Assembly (NCBI RefSeq): GCF_007625115.1
Contig: NZ_VMNH01000009.1
Span: 124,001 to 188,000, forward strand
Reading direction: 5' to 3'
DNA length: 64,000 nucleotides
Origin: Sedimenticola selenatireducens
Lineage (GTDB): Bacteria > Pseudomonadota > Gammaproteobacteria > Chromatiales > Chromatiaceae
In this document: in pieces, positions 38,149 through 47,940 of the stretch
How positions within the stretch are numbered: position 1 is the stretch's first letter
How the letters are laid out: every line of letters starts with the position of its first letter
The notes under the pieces: model-generated
What the model saw: the letters and a program-made list of their open reading frames with translations, nothing else
The model's database searches: none
What the model was told of the DNA's origin: nothing
Made by a program: the position numbers and the translations under genes

Positions 38149-38150
38149 CC

Positions 38151-38642
38151 ATGAGACATATCATTTCAATTTTGATGGAGAATGAAGCAGGCGCACTTTC
38201 ACGGGTAGCCGGACTGTTCTCCGCCCGCGGTTACAATATCGAGTCGTTAACCGTTGCTCCGACAGAGGACGCTTCTCTCTCCCGCATGACCTTGGTTACT
38301 CGGGGCGATGAAAATATCATTGAACAGATTACTAAACAGCTCAATAAGCTGGTGGAAGTCGTCAAGCTACTCGATCTCTCTGAGGGCCCTCACGTTGAGC
38401 GTGAGATGATGCTGATCAAAGTCAAGGCTGAAAAGAGTCAGCGTGAAGAGATCAAGCGTCTGGTGGATATTTTCCGCGGTAAGATTATTGACGTCACTGA
38501 TACCAGTTATTTGATAGAGATGACCGGGCAGGCCTCTAAATTGGATGCCTTCGTCAAGGCGATTGAAGAGGATCTGATCGTTGAGGTAGTACGCACTGGG
38601 CCTTCTGGTATCTCTCGTGGCTCAAAAGGTTTAACCCTCTAA
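38151..38642 (+). CDS. ilvN: Acetolactate synthase, small (regulatory) subunit
   Basis: This 163-residue subunit activates IlvB and mediates feedback inhibition by valine. The N-terminal ACT domain starts MRHIISILMENEAGALSRV with the valine-site segment ARGYNIESL, followed by a second ACT-like domain (from about 77, REMMLIKVKAE). The length matches IlvH of the long type. It lies directly downstream of ilvB. Confidence 0.95.
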   Translation: MRHIISILMENEAGALSRVAGLFSARGYNIESLTVAPTEDASLSRMTLVTRGDENIIEQITKQLNKLVEVVKLLDLSEGPHVEREMMLIKVKAEKSQREEIKRLVDIFRGKIIDVTDTSYLIEMTGQASKLDAFVKAIEEDLIVEVVRTGPSGISRGSKGLTL

Positions 38643-38666
38643 GCATCATTGCGAATCGATACGTAA

Positions 38667-39746
<1,080 letters not shown>

Positions 39747-39769
39747 TCCAGCTCATTCTGCAAGAACAG

Positions 39770-39805
39770 CCGCAGGTTGCCATGTGCGCAACTTGCGGTT
39801 TTTTT
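39770..39805 (+). terminator. Rho-independent terminator of the ilv operon
   Basis: An 11-pair stem (39770-39780 with 39788-39798, CCGCAGGTTGC and GCAACTTGCGG, one G-T pair) has a seven-base loop and is followed by seven T to 39805. It ends the ilvBNC transcript just after ilvC. Confidence 0.9.
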
Positions 39806-39929
39806 ATGTTCATGGATGGTTGGGAGCGGCTTTGCCAGGAATTATTTATCCCGGCTCAACTGCCCGGTTACTGTCTTTGATCGCCAACTCATCTATAATC
39901 AGGCCAGTTTACTAGTCAGGATGGAAATA

Positions 39930-40709
39930 ATGCCCGAGACACCTCAGCAGCAAAAACCGAGTCGCGGCATCTACCTGTTACCGAATCTTTTTACTACAGC
40001 CGCCCTGTTCAGTGGCTTTTATGCGGTACTTGCCGCAATGAGTGGAAAATTCGAGCATGCCGCGGTAGCCATCTTTGTCGCCATGGTAATGGATGGTCTG
40101 GATGGCCGGGTAGCGCGTTTAACTAACACCCAGACCGCTTTTGGGGCTGAATACGACAGCTTATCCGATATGGTGGCTTTTGGATTGGCCCCTTCATTGG
40201 TCATGTATGTCTGGTCATTGAATCATCTGGGCAAGCTGGGGTGGCTAGCCGCTTTTGTCTACACGGCAGGAGCGGCTTTACGTTTGGCCCGTTTCAATAC
40301 ACAGGTTGGCACGGCTGATAAACGTTACTTCCAGGGATTACCCAGTCCAGCCGCTGCGGCAATATTAGCGGGTTCAGTTTGGGTTGCCGTTGAGTATCAG
40401 ATTGAAGGCGTGGATGTATCCTATCTGGCCTGTTTCATCACGCTCATCTCCGGTTTGTTGATGGTGAGTAACGTGCGCTATAACAGCTTTAAGGAGATCG
40501 ATTTTAGAGGCAAGATCCCCTTTATGAGTGTGGTTGTTATGATGCTGGTCCTGGCCGTCGTGATAAGCCAGCCGCCGACCGTACTCTTCATCCTTTTCAT
40601 GGCTTATGCCATATCGGGACCCGTGTTAACGCTGCGCTATCTGCAGCAGCGCAGGGCAGAGAGGAAGGCTGCACAGAAGATAGATGGCGAAGATAAATCA
40701 GCCGAGTGA
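39930..40709 (+). CDS. pssA: CDP-diacylglycerol-serine O-phosphatidyltransferase
   Basis: This membrane enzyme makes phosphatidylserine, the precursor of phosphatidylethanolamine. The CDP-alcohol phosphotransferase motif is complete, DGLDGRVAR ... GAEYDSLSD (about 55-78), and about six to eight helices are visible. I start at ATG 39930, with AGGA eight bases upstream; longer frames run back into the ilv terminator. 259 residues. A TATAAT hexamer at 39894-39899 may be its -10 element. Confidence 0.92.
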   Translation: MPETPQQQKPSRGIYLLPNLFTTAALFSGFYAVLAAMSGKFEHAAVAIFVAMVMDGLDGRVARLTNTQTAFGAEYDSLSDMVAFGLAPSLVMYVWSLNHLGKLGWLAAFVYTAGAALRLARFNTQVGTADKRYFQGLPSPAAAAILAGSVWVAVEYQIEGVDVSYLACFITLISGLLMVSNVRYNSFKEIDFRGKIPFMSVVVMMLVLAVVISQPPTVLFILFMAYAISGPVLTLRYLQQRRAERKAAQKIDGEDKSAE

Positions 40710-40746
40710 TTGAATCGTTAATGGTAGGTATGTCTTAGCGCGCTGC

Positions 40747-40775
40747 TTGGCAATTGGATATCCTTGGGTTATATT
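40747..40775 (+). promoter_or_regulatory. Sigma-70 promoter of the leuA leader transcript
   Basis: TTGGCA at 40747-40752, a 17-base spacer and TATATT at 40770-40775 make a good sigma-70 promoter. Transcription would begin near 40782, about 20 bases before the leader peptide start, giving a 5' leader of about 240 bases before leuA. Confidence 0.65.
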
Positions 40776-40801
40776 CGGCCTATACCGAGGATTAAACCCG
40801 A

Positions 40802-40918
40802 ATGAAACCCTTTGACTCACAGCTTAGCTATCACACTGCCGAACAGGCTGGTGTGGCTGTGCGTCCTCTCCGCGCTTTACTACCCTCTCTGCTGCGACTA
40901 CTGCCCTGTGGGGCATAA
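40802..40918 (+). CDS. leuL: Probable leu leader peptide
   Basis: A 38-codon frame starts at ATG 40802, with GAGG at 40787-40790. Its C-terminal half (RPLRALLPSLLRLLPCGA) has seven Leu codons in 16, including the rarer CTC, TTA and CTA, and it ends just before leuA. Such frames make leuA expression depend on charged tRNA-Leu by ribosome stalling. The promoter, the position and the Leu run are seen. The mechanism is inferred from known Leu leaders, because no strong T-run terminator is visible. It is too short for ordinary gene calls. Confidence 0.6.
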   Translation: MKPFDSQLSYHTAEQAGVAVRPLRALLPSLLRLLPCGA

Positions 40919-41003
40919 AACGACACGCGCCCTGGCGAGGGCTAACCACGCAGACAACCCGAATTCATAGACAGTATTAAGGTAACCCACATCATCGGTG
41001 TGG
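40902..41003 (+). promoter_or_regulatory. Possible attenuator structures between leader and leuA
   Basis: Three small hairpins follow in series: TGCCC-TGTG-GGGCA at 40902-40915 overlapping the leader stop, GCCCT-GGCG-AGGGC at 40929-40942, and CCACA-N7-TGTGG at 40987-41003 just before the leuA ribosome-binding site. The first two share complementary GCCC/GGGC elements and could switch partners when a ribosome stalls in the Leu run. None has a clear U run, so control could act on translation or by Rho. Confidence 0.35.
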
Positions 41004-41023
41004 TATTACTCCGGGAGCAGATA

Positions 41024-42568
41024 ATGAGCAACCCAGATAAATTATTTATATTTGACACCACATTGCGTGACGGCGAACAGAGTCCTGGGGCCTCCATGAC
41101 CAAGGACGAGAAACTGCGCATTGCCAAGGCACTGGAGAAGATGCGTGTCGATATCATTGAGGCCGGTTTCCCAATCGCCAGCCCGGGTGATTTTGATGCC
41201 GTTCAGACGATTGCCCGCACGATTAAAGACAGCACCGTCTGTGGTCTTGCGCGTGCGCTTGAGGCCGATATTGATCGCGCGGGTGAAGCGTTGCGTGATG
41301 CCAATTCAGGGCGTATTCATACCTTCATCGCTACCTCGCCCATCCATATGGCACAGAAGCTGCGCATGACCCCGGATGAGGTCGTTAAACAGGCGGTATG
41401 GGCCGTCAAGCGTGCACGAAAATACACGGATAATGTGGAATTTTCTCCAGAGGATGCCGGACGGTCAGAGATTGATTTTCTCTGCCGTGTGATTGAGCAG
41501 GCTATCGATGCGGGTGCGACGACGATCAACGTTCCCGATACCGTTGGCTACAATTTACCGCAACAGTTTGGTGAGACCATTCGCACCTTGATGGAGCGCA
41601 TTCCAAACGCGGATAAGGCGGTATTTTCCGTTCATTGCCATAATGATTTGGGTTTGGCGGTTGCGAATTCCCTGGCAGCGGTCACCCAGGGAGCACGGCA
41701 GGTCGAGTGTACTATTAACGGTCTTGGAGAGCGGGCGGGTAATGCCTCACTGGAAGAGGTTGTGATGGCGGTCAGGACGCGTCGTGATCTGTTCAGCTGT
41801 GATACGAATCTTGATACCACGCAGATCGTCAATTGTTCCCGACTGGTATCCGGTATTACCGGGTTTCCCGTGCAGCCGAATAAGGCGATCGTGGGGGCCA
41901 ATGCTTTTGCCCATGAATCGGGAATTCATCAGGACGGGGTCCTGAAAAACCGTGAAACCTATGAAATCATGCGTGCCGAAGATGTGGGTTGGTCGCAGAA
42001 TCGGATGGTGATGGGCAAGCACTCGGGTAGGAACGCCTTCCGTACACGCCTCGAAGAGCTGGGCATCACGTTCGACTCCGAAGAAGAGGTGAATGATGCG
42101 TTCCGACGTTTCAAGGATCTGGCGGATAAGAAACATGAGATATTTGACGAAGATTTGCAGGCGCTGGTTTCAGATGCCGGTTTCAGTGCCGAGAATGAAC
42201 GGGTCAAACTGATCTCTTTAAAAGTGTGCTCTGAGACGGGTGAGATTCCCCATGCCCGTGTCGTGCTTTCCGTGGATGAGAAAGAACTGGCAGGCGATGC
42301 AACAGGTAGTGGTCCTGTCGATGCGGCGTTCAAGGCGATTGAGTCGATGGTCAATACGGAATCTGAGTTGCAGCTTTATTCGGTAAACGCTATTACCAGT
42401 GGCACGGATGCGCAGGGTGAGGTAACGGTCCGGCTACAAAAAAATGGCGGGATTGTAAACGGTCAGGGTGCGGATACCGATATTGTGATTGCCTCTGCGA
42501 AGGCTTATGTGAATGCCGTGAATAAGCTGGATCAGGCGCACAAGGCACATCCTCAGGGGCAGGTGTAG
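41024..42568 (+). CDS. leuA: 2-isopropylmalate synthase
   Basis: This is the first committed enzyme of leucine synthesis (acetyl-CoA plus 2-oxoisovalerate). Its 514 residues fit the short bacterial type. The catalytic TIM barrel has [16 protein letters not shown] (about 9-24), the metal-binding [15 protein letters not shown] (about 201-215) and NGLGERAGN; the C-terminal regulatory domain covers about 390-514. I start at ATG 41024, with GGGAG six bases upstream. Confidence 0.97.
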   Translation: MSNPDKLFIFDTTLRDGEQSPGASMTKDEKLRIAKALEKMRVDIIEAGFPIASPGDFDAVQTIARTIKDSTVCGLARALEADIDRAGEALRDANSGRIHTFIATSPIHMAQKLRMTPDEVVKQAVWAVKRARKYTDNVEFSPEDAGRSEIDFLCRVIEQAIDAGATTINVPDTVGYNLPQQFGETIRTLMERIPNADKAVFSVHCHNDLGLAVANSLAAVTQGARQVECTINGLGERAGNASLEEVVMAVRTRRDLFSCDTNLDTTQIVNCSRLVSGITGFPVQPNKAIVGANAFAHESGIHQDGVLKNRETYEIMRAEDVGWSQNRMVMGKHSGRNAFRTRLEELGITFDSEEEVNDAFRRFKDLADKKHEIFDEDLQALVSDAGFSAENERVKLISLKVCSETGEIPHARVVLSVDEKELAGDATGSGPVDAAFKAIESMVNTESELQLYSVNAITSGTDAQGEVTVRLQKNGGIVNGQGADTDIVIASAKAYVNAVNKLDQAHKAHPQGQV

Positions 42569-42586
42569 CGCCTCATTGAAAATGTT

Positions 42587-43462
42587 ATGAAACCGTTGTT
42601 GAGAAAAGCATATCTGGAGGCCATGGGTATCCAATCTTGGATGCCCCGGTCTGCCGCCCCCAGTGAACTGAAGGCTGATAGTGGAGAGACTGCCGTTGAA
42701 GTTGAACCTGTAGCTGTTTCAGTGATACCGGCAACGGAACAAATACCTCAACAGGCCATCCGACCATCCCCACAAGCTCACTCAATGCCAATGGCAGATT
42801 CACCTCCCGACTGGCTGGATGATATTCCCTTGCCTGATGATGAGTACGCCCCATCTGCTATTCCAGATGAACTGACGAATGAGAACAATGGATCGGTGTC
42901 AAATGATGGTATTGGTCAGCTCAGCTGGACGCAACTAGCGTCACGAGTGGCCCAGTGTACGGCCTGTGAACTGCATAAAACGCGTACTCAAACCGTATTC
43001 GGTGTCGGGCTACAGACGGCAAAGTTGATGGTCATTGGGGAGGCCCCCGGTGCCGATGAAGATCGAAAGGGCGAGCCCTTTGTCGGTCGAGCCGGGAAAC
43101 TGCTTACCGCCATGTTAGGCGCAATCGGGCTGGAACGAGATCATGTCTATATTACCAACATACTCAAGTGTCGACCGCCTGGAAATCGTGACCCGCGGGC
43201 TGAAGAGTGTCTCCACTGCGCGGCCTATCTGCAACGTCAGATAGCGCTGGTTAATCCGCAAGTGATCATGGCATTCGGTGCTGTAGCGGCCCATAACCTC
43301 TTGCAAAGTGATGAGCCTGTAGGCAGATTGCGGGCCAAGTCACACCAGCTCAAGGGTATTCCTGTTGTTGTCAGCTATCACCCTGCCTACCTGCTCAGGT
43401 CACCGGAACAAAAGGCCAAGGCATGGCAAGATCTGCAGCGAGCTGCCCGACTTATCTCATGA
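42587..43462 (+). CDS. Uracil-DNA glycosylase, family 4
   Basis: This Fe-S glycosylase removes uracil from DNA. Its 291 residues comprise a disordered acidic N-terminal extension (about 1-105) and a family 4 core. The core has cluster ligands in [10 protein letters not shown], motif 1 [20 protein letters not shown], the [13 protein letters not shown] segment with further Cys, and motif 2 SYHPAYLLR. The long N-terminal extension is found in some gammaproteobacterial members. It overlaps no neighbour and is followed closely by rimI. Confidence 0.9.
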   Translation: MKPLLRKAYLEAMGIQSWMPRSAAPSELKADSGETAVEVEPVAVSVIPATEQIPQQAIRPSPQAHSMPMADSPPDWLDDIPLPDDEYAPSAIPDELTNENNGSVSNDGIGQLSWTQLASRVAQCTACELHKTRTQTVFGVGLQTAKLMVIGEAPGADEDRKGEPFVGRAGKLLTAMLGAIGLERDHVYITNILKCRPPGNRDPRAEECLHCAAYLQRQIALVNPQVIMAFGAVAAHNLLQSDEPVGRLRAKSHQLKGIPVVVSYHPAYLLRSPEQKAKAWQDLQRAARLIS

Positions 43463-43487
43463 TGGGCTTGATTGGCGGGTGCAGCAA

Positions 43488-43952
43488 ATGAGCGCCCTAC
43501 TCAAAGACCCTCTGCTCAAGCTACGCCCGCTACGGGAGAGTGATATTGATGCCATCATGGCAGTGGAGCGGCGCTGTTATGAACACCCCTGGACACCGGG
43601 AATATTTCGGGATTCCCTGAAAGTAGGTTATCACTGCTGGGGCTACTTTCTTGATGAAAAGCTTATCGGCTATGCCGTGATGTCAGTGGCAGCCGGGGAG
43701 GCCCATATACTCAATATCTGTACCCATCCTGATCAGCGCGGTCAGGGTCTTGCCCGTCGTTTGATGATGCGCGTGATAAATCGAGCCAGAGAACAAGAAG
43801 TGGATACGGTATTTCTGGAGGTCCGCTCGAGCAATCGTATTGCACAGGGGCTATACGAGTCACTCGGCTTTAATGAGATCGGCATGCGCCGTGGTTATTA
43901 CCCGGCTGGCCAGGGCCGCGAGGACGCGATTCTTTTTGCCAAAGTACTTTGA
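43488..43952 (+). CDS. rimI: Ribosomal protein S18-alanine N-acetyltransferase
   Basis: This GNAT-fold acetyltransferase of 154 residues acetylates the N-terminal Ala of ribosomal protein S18. The acetyl-CoA loop HPDQRGQGLARRLM (about 83-96) and the FLEVRSSNRIAQGLYESLGF segment are characteristic. I start at ATG 43488, 26 bases after the uracil glycosylase stop; longer frames lie within that gene. Confidence 0.9.
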   Translation: MSALLKDPLLKLRPLRESDIDAIMAVERRCYEHPWTPGIFRDSLKVGYHCWGYFLDEKLIGYAVMSVAAGEAHILNICTHPDQRGQGLARRLMMRVINRAREQEVDTVFLEVRSSNRIAQGLYESLGFNEIGMRRGYYPAGQGREDAILFAKVL

Positions 43953-44046
43953 AATCTGTTCCAGACAGATCGTCATACGGGAATGCCCCTGAGCACCCGC
44001 AAATTATTGTATAATTCCGCCTTTACCCTGTAACCAGTAGAACTCC

Positions 44047-45627
44047 ATGTCCGAACTTCTCAAGCAACTGCAAAGACGACGTACCTTTGCGATTATTTCC
44101 CACCCCGATGCGGGTAAAACCACGCTGACTGAAAAGCTTCTGCTATTTGGCGGTGCGATCCAGATGGCGGGGACGGTAAAGGGGCGCAAAGCAGCACACC
44201 ACGCTACCTCAGACTGGATGGATATGGAGAAAGAACGTGGTATCTCCGTAACCTCATCCGTGATGCAGTTCCCTTACGGTGACGGTATCGTCAATCTATT
44301 GGATACCCCGGGACACGAAGATTTCTCGGAGGATACTTACCGAACCTTGACGGCTGTTGACTCGGCGCTGATGGTGATCGACGTGGCCAAGGGTGTTGAG
44401 TCTCGCACCATCAAGTTGATGGAAGTGTGTCGCATGCGGGACACTCCCATTCTGACTTTCGTCAACAAGCTTGACCGAGAGGGCCGGGACGCCCTGGATA
44501 TTCTGGATGAGATTGAGGAAGTCCTGGAGATCCAGTGTGCCCCCGTTACCTGGCCTATTGGCATGGGGAAACGTCTTAAAGGGGTATTTGATCTGCGGAC
44601 AGAGACGACGCACCTATTCTCAGCAACGCATGGTGGCAAAATCAAGAGTGGTGAGCTTATCGTAGGTCTGGATAACCCGCGCTTGAATGAAGTCTTGGGT
44701 GATATGGCCGATGAGCTGCGCGAAGAGATAGAACTGGTGCGCGGTGCGAGTCACGCCCTTGATCTGGATGCCTATGCGCGAGGTGAATTGACCCCGGTAT
44801 TTTTTGGCTCGGCGATTAATAACTTCGGTGTAAAAGAGCTGCTGGATGCCTTTGTTGAGTATGCGCCAGCCCCCCGTCCGCGGGAGACGCGACAGCGTCT
44901 GGTTGACCCAAGTGACGAGAAGTTTTCTGGCTTTATCTTTAAGATTCAGGCCAATATGGACCCTTCACATCGTGATCGCATCGCCTTTATGCGGGTTTGT
45001 TCTGGCAGTTATACGAAAGGCATGAAGATGCGTCATGTCCGCATTGGCAAAACGGTACAGATTAGCAACGCGATCACCTTTCAAGCGGATGAACGGCGCC
45101 ATGTAGAAGAGGCTTGGCCTGGAGATATTATTGGCTTGCATAATCACGGCACGATTCAGATTGGTGATACCTTTACCGAGGGTGAGGAGCTGAAGTACGA
45201 AGGTATTCCCTATTTTGCTCCCGAGTTGTTCCGCCGTGTTGTCCTGAAGGATCCACTGCGACTCAAGGCCTTGCAGAAAGGTGTGCTACAGCTTTGCGAA
45301 GAGGGGGCAACACAGGTCTTCCGACCGCTGAAAAACAATGACCTGATCCTTGGGGCTGTTGGTGTGCTTCAGTTTGAAGTGGCGGCGCATCGACTTAAGG
45401 GTGAGTATGGCGTAGAAGCGATTGTAGAGGCTGTCAGTGTCAGCACCGCTCGTTGGGTCGTGTGTAAAGACGCCAAGATGTTGGAGCAGTTCAAGGTTAA
45501 GGCACATGAGAATCTAGCGCTGGATGGGGATGATCAGTTGGTCTATCTGGCACCGACCCGGGTTAATCTCAGCCTGGCTGAAGAGCGTTGGCCGGATATT
45601 CAGTTTTTAGCGACCCGGGAACTTTAA
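44047..45627 (+). CDS. prfC: Peptide chain release factor 3
   Basis: This translational GTPase recycles RF1 and RF2 after termination. It has 526 residues, the family length, with P-loop [15 protein letters not shown] (about 18-32), switch region [15 protein letters not shown]3 [11 protein letters not shown] and G4 NKLDREGRD. It stands alone; its promoter should lie in 43953-44046. Confidence 0.97.
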   Translation: MSELLKQLQRRRTFAIISHPDAGKTTLTEKLLLFGGAIQMAGTVKGRKAAHHATSDWMDMEKERGISVTSSVMQFPYGDGIVNLLDTPGHEDFSEDTYRTLTAVDSALMVIDVAKGVESRTIKLMEVCRMRDTPILTFVNKLDREGRDALDILDEIEEVLEIQCAPVTWPIGMGKRLKGVFDLRTETTHLFSATHGGKIKSGELIVGLDNPRLNEVLGDMADELREEIELVRGASHALDLDAYARGELTPVFFGSAINNFGVKELLDAFVEYAPAPRPRETRQRLVDPSDEKFSGFIFKIQANMDPSHRDRIAFMRVCSGSYTKGMKMRHVRIGKTVQISNAITFQADERRHVEEAWPGDIIGLHNHGTIQIGDTFTEGEELKYEGIPYFAPELFRRVVLKDPLRLKALQKGVLQLCEEGATQVFRPLKNNDLILGAVGVLQFEVAAHRLKGEYGVEAIVEAVSVSTARWVVCKDAKMLEQFKVKAHENLALDGDDQLVYLAPTRVNLSLAEERWPDIQFLATREL

Positions 45628-45726
45628 AGGAGCTGTCTATTCCCTGTGGAGGTGGGGGTGTTACCGTTACCAAAGGGCGCTAGACTGTTCCTATGACTAA
45701 TTAAGCATTTTGATGAGGTTGTGTTG

Positions 45727-45969
45727 ATGGAAATTGAAGCAATTGTTGCGCTTATTGAATCCGGTATGCCGGGTTGCCAAGCTTTGGTTACAGGTGATGG
45801 GCGTCATTTTGAGGCCATTGTTATCAGTGAAGAGTTCGAGGGTAAAAGCCCGCTTCAGAAACAGCGGATGGTGATGGCAACGGTAAAGGCTCAGCTGGAG
45901 AGTGATCAGCTTCATGCATTATCAATTAAGACCTACACCAAAGAGCAGTGGCAGACCCTGCAAGGGTGA
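45727..45969 (+). CDS. ibaG: BolA family protein IbaG
   Basis: This is an 80-residue class II KH-fold protein of the BolA family that binds Fe-S clusters with monothiol glutaredoxin. The GDGRHFEAIVISEEFEGKSPLQKQ segment is diagnostic, with the conserved His in HALSIKTYT near the end. I start at ATG 45727, with GAGG eight bases upstream; a GTG at 45721 is too close to it. In this organism it is not next to murA. Confidence 0.88.
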   Translation: MEIEAIVALIESGMPGCQALVTGDGRHFEAIVISEEFEGKSPLQKQRMVMATVKAQLESDQLHALSIKTYTKEQWQTLQG

Positions 45970-46014
45970 GCCAGAAATAATCATCGATCGAATGGATTGG
46001 GTGTTCTAGATGTT

Positions 46015-46048
46015 AAAATGCTGGAACGCCTTATAGGGCGTTCCAGCA
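46015..46048 (-). terminator. Strong hairpin between ibaG and the fumarase gene
   Basis: A perfect 12-pair stem (46019-46030 with 46037-46048) has a six-base loop. On the minus strand it is followed by a short T run (46018-46015), so it ends the fumarase transcript. On the plus strand it lies 50 bases past ibaG and may also act there. Confidence 0.75.
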
Positions 46049-46067
46049 AAGCGTAGCATTACTGCGA

Positions 46068-47576
46068 TCAAAGTTTTCCGATTTTAACTTTCCACTCCGC
46101 AGGGCCTGTCTGGTGTACGGATGTTCCTTGCGAATCAACAGCGACCGTAACGGGCATATCTTCTACCTCGAATTCACGGATCGCTTCCATCCCGAGATCT
46201 TCGAAGGCCACCATCCGCGAAGAGCGGATGGCCTTGGAGACCAGGAAGGCTGCACCACCCACGGCCATCAAATAGACCGCCCCATGTTTTTTGATGGATT
46301 CGATAGCCGCAGGTCCACGTTCTGCTTTACCCACCATGCCAATCAGTCCGGTATCACCCAACATCATATCGGTGAAGGCATCCATGCGGGTAGAGGTTGT
46401 AGGTCCGGCGGGACCGACCACTTCATCGCGAACGGGATCAACAGGTCCAACGTAATAGATAAACCGGTTGTTAAAGTCGACGCCATCGGGGAGTGATTCG
46501 CCTTTGGCCAGCATGTCTTGAATACGCTTGTGGGCGGCGTCGCGCCCCGTCAATAATTTTCCGGAAATAAGCAGACTCTCACCGGGTTTCCAGGTGGCGA
46601 TCTCTTCTTTGGTGATGTTGTCAATACTGACGCGGCGAGCCTTAGTACCACCTTCCAGACTGATATCCGGCCAATCTTCTGGCTTTGGTGGGGTGAGGAT
46701 GGCGGGGCCACTGCCATCCAGTGTGAATTCCACATGGCGGGTGGCGGCACAGTTTGGAATCATTGCAACCGGCAAAGAGGCCGCATGTGTTGGGTAGTCC
46801 TTGATTTTTACATCCAGAACGGTGGTCAGCCCGCCCAGACCCTGTGCGCCAATGCCCAGTGCATTGACCTTTTCAAAGAGTTCCAGGCGTAACTCTTCAA
46901 CCCTGTTTTGCGGCCCACGCGCCTTCAATTCGTGAATGTCGATGTGCTCCATCAATGACTCTTTGGCGAGTAGCATCGCCTTTTCAGCCGAGCCCCCAAT
47001 GCCAATGCCGAGCATGCCGGGCGGACACCAGCCGGCACCCATAGTGGGTACGGTGTTCAACACCCAGTCGACTAGGCTACCGGAGGGATTAAGCACAGTA
47101 AATTTGCTCTTGTTTTCCGAGCCACCGCCTTTGGCGGCGAGACTGATCTCGACGGTATCACCTGGAACTATCTGTGTATGGATCACTGCCGGGGTGTTAT
47201 CACGGGTGTTTTTTCTTGCCCCGGCGGGATCACTGACTACCGAAGCACGCAAGACGTTGTCTGGATGGGCGTAGCCCTGACGGACCCCTTCATTGACCAT
47301 ATCTTCAAGACTGAGCTTGGCATCCCACTGCACATTCATGCCCACCTTAAGAATGGCGGTTACCATGCCGGTGTCTTGGCATATAGGACGATGCCCTTCG
47401 GCACACATTTTTGAGTTAACGAGTATCTGAGCCATGGCATCCTTGGCTGCAGGGGACTCTTCCTTTTCCCATGCGCCCGTTAACGCTTTGATGTAATCAG
47501 CCGGGTGATAGTAGGAGATATACTGCAGTGCATCAGCAATGCTTTGGATCAGGTCGTCTTGCTTAATTGTGGTCAT
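46068..47576 (-). CDS. Fumarate hydratase, class I (Fe-S)
   Basis: This enzyme interconverts fumarate and malate in the TCA cycle using a 4Fe-4S cluster. Its 502 residues join the N-terminal alpha part (cluster Cys in RPICQDTGM near 74, GGSENKSKF, PPGMLGIGIGGSAE) and the C-terminal beta part (GPTTSTRMD, MGKAERG-type segment MVGKAERGP). I start at ATG 47576, with GGGA upstream and the family MTTIKQDDL start. Oxygen-sensitive class I fumarases suit low-oxygen or iron-rich growth. Confidence 0.93.
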   Translation of the reverse strand: MTTIKQDDLIQSIADALQYISYYHPADYIKALTGAWEKEESPAAKDAMAQILVNSKMCAEGHRPICQDTGMVTAILKVGMNVQWDAKLSLEDMVNEGVRQGYAHPDNVLRASVVSDPAGARKNTRDNTPAVIHTQIVPGDTVEISLAAKGGGSENKSKFTVLNPSGSLVDWVLNTVPTMGAGWCPPGMLGIGIGGSAEKAMLLAKESLMEHIDIHELKARGPQNRVEELRLELFEKVNALGIGAQGLGGLTTVLDVKIKDYPTHAASLPVAMIPNCAATRHVEFTLDGSGPAILTPPKPEDWPDISLEGGTKARRVSIDNITKEEIATWKPGESLLISGKLLTGRDAAHKRIQDMLAKGESLPDGVDFNNRFIYYVGPVDPVRDEVVGPAGPTTSTRMDAFTDMMLGDTGLIGMVGKAERGPAAIESIKKHGAVYLMAVGGAAFLVSKAIRSSRMVAFEDLGMEAIREFEVEDMPVTVAVDSQGTSVHQTGPAEWKVKIGKL

Positions 47577-47697
47577 GTGATGTCCCAGATGCTGGTGATT
47601 ATCTGAGCATACATTATACCTGGAATAGCCTGGGGTGGGTAAAAAAGCAGAACTATAATAAGACAATAGTCCAATTATTGGCGTGGTCTATATCAGG

Positions 47698-47940
47698 TTA
47701 TTTGAGCTCCTTTAAAGCCGAAATACCTTTCAGTCGTTGCGCCCGCAGAATATCTAACTCTTTGGCTAGCCTCGATTTCTTGGTTTCATCTTTTTCATGT
47801 TCTGATCTCAGCTGCAATTTCCGCTCCTTATCGCGTAACTGTTTCAGAATCAATTTCATTTTCTCCCGCTTTGTTTTCAGGGTGCGTTGGTCAAGATTTA
47901 GATAATCAGCCAATTTGTGCAGCAGTTTTTTACGTTTCAT
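47698..47940 (-). CDS. Small basic coiled-coil protein
   Basis: This 80-residue protein is not recognised. It starts inside the last codons of the Na/Pi transporter gene (11-base overlap, AGGA about 10 bases upstream of ATG 47940). It is almost all helix and very rich in Lys, Arg, Leu and Glu (LNLDQRTLKTKREKMKLILK), with heptad-like spacing. Translational coupling suggests a partner or regulator of the transporter. A longer start in the overlapping frame (up to 48084) is possible but would lie inside the transporter gene. Confidence 0.6.
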   Translation of the reverse strand: MKRKKLLHKLADYLNLDQRTLKTKREKMKLILKQLRDKERKLQLRSEHEKDETKKSRLAKELDILRAQRLKGISALKELK

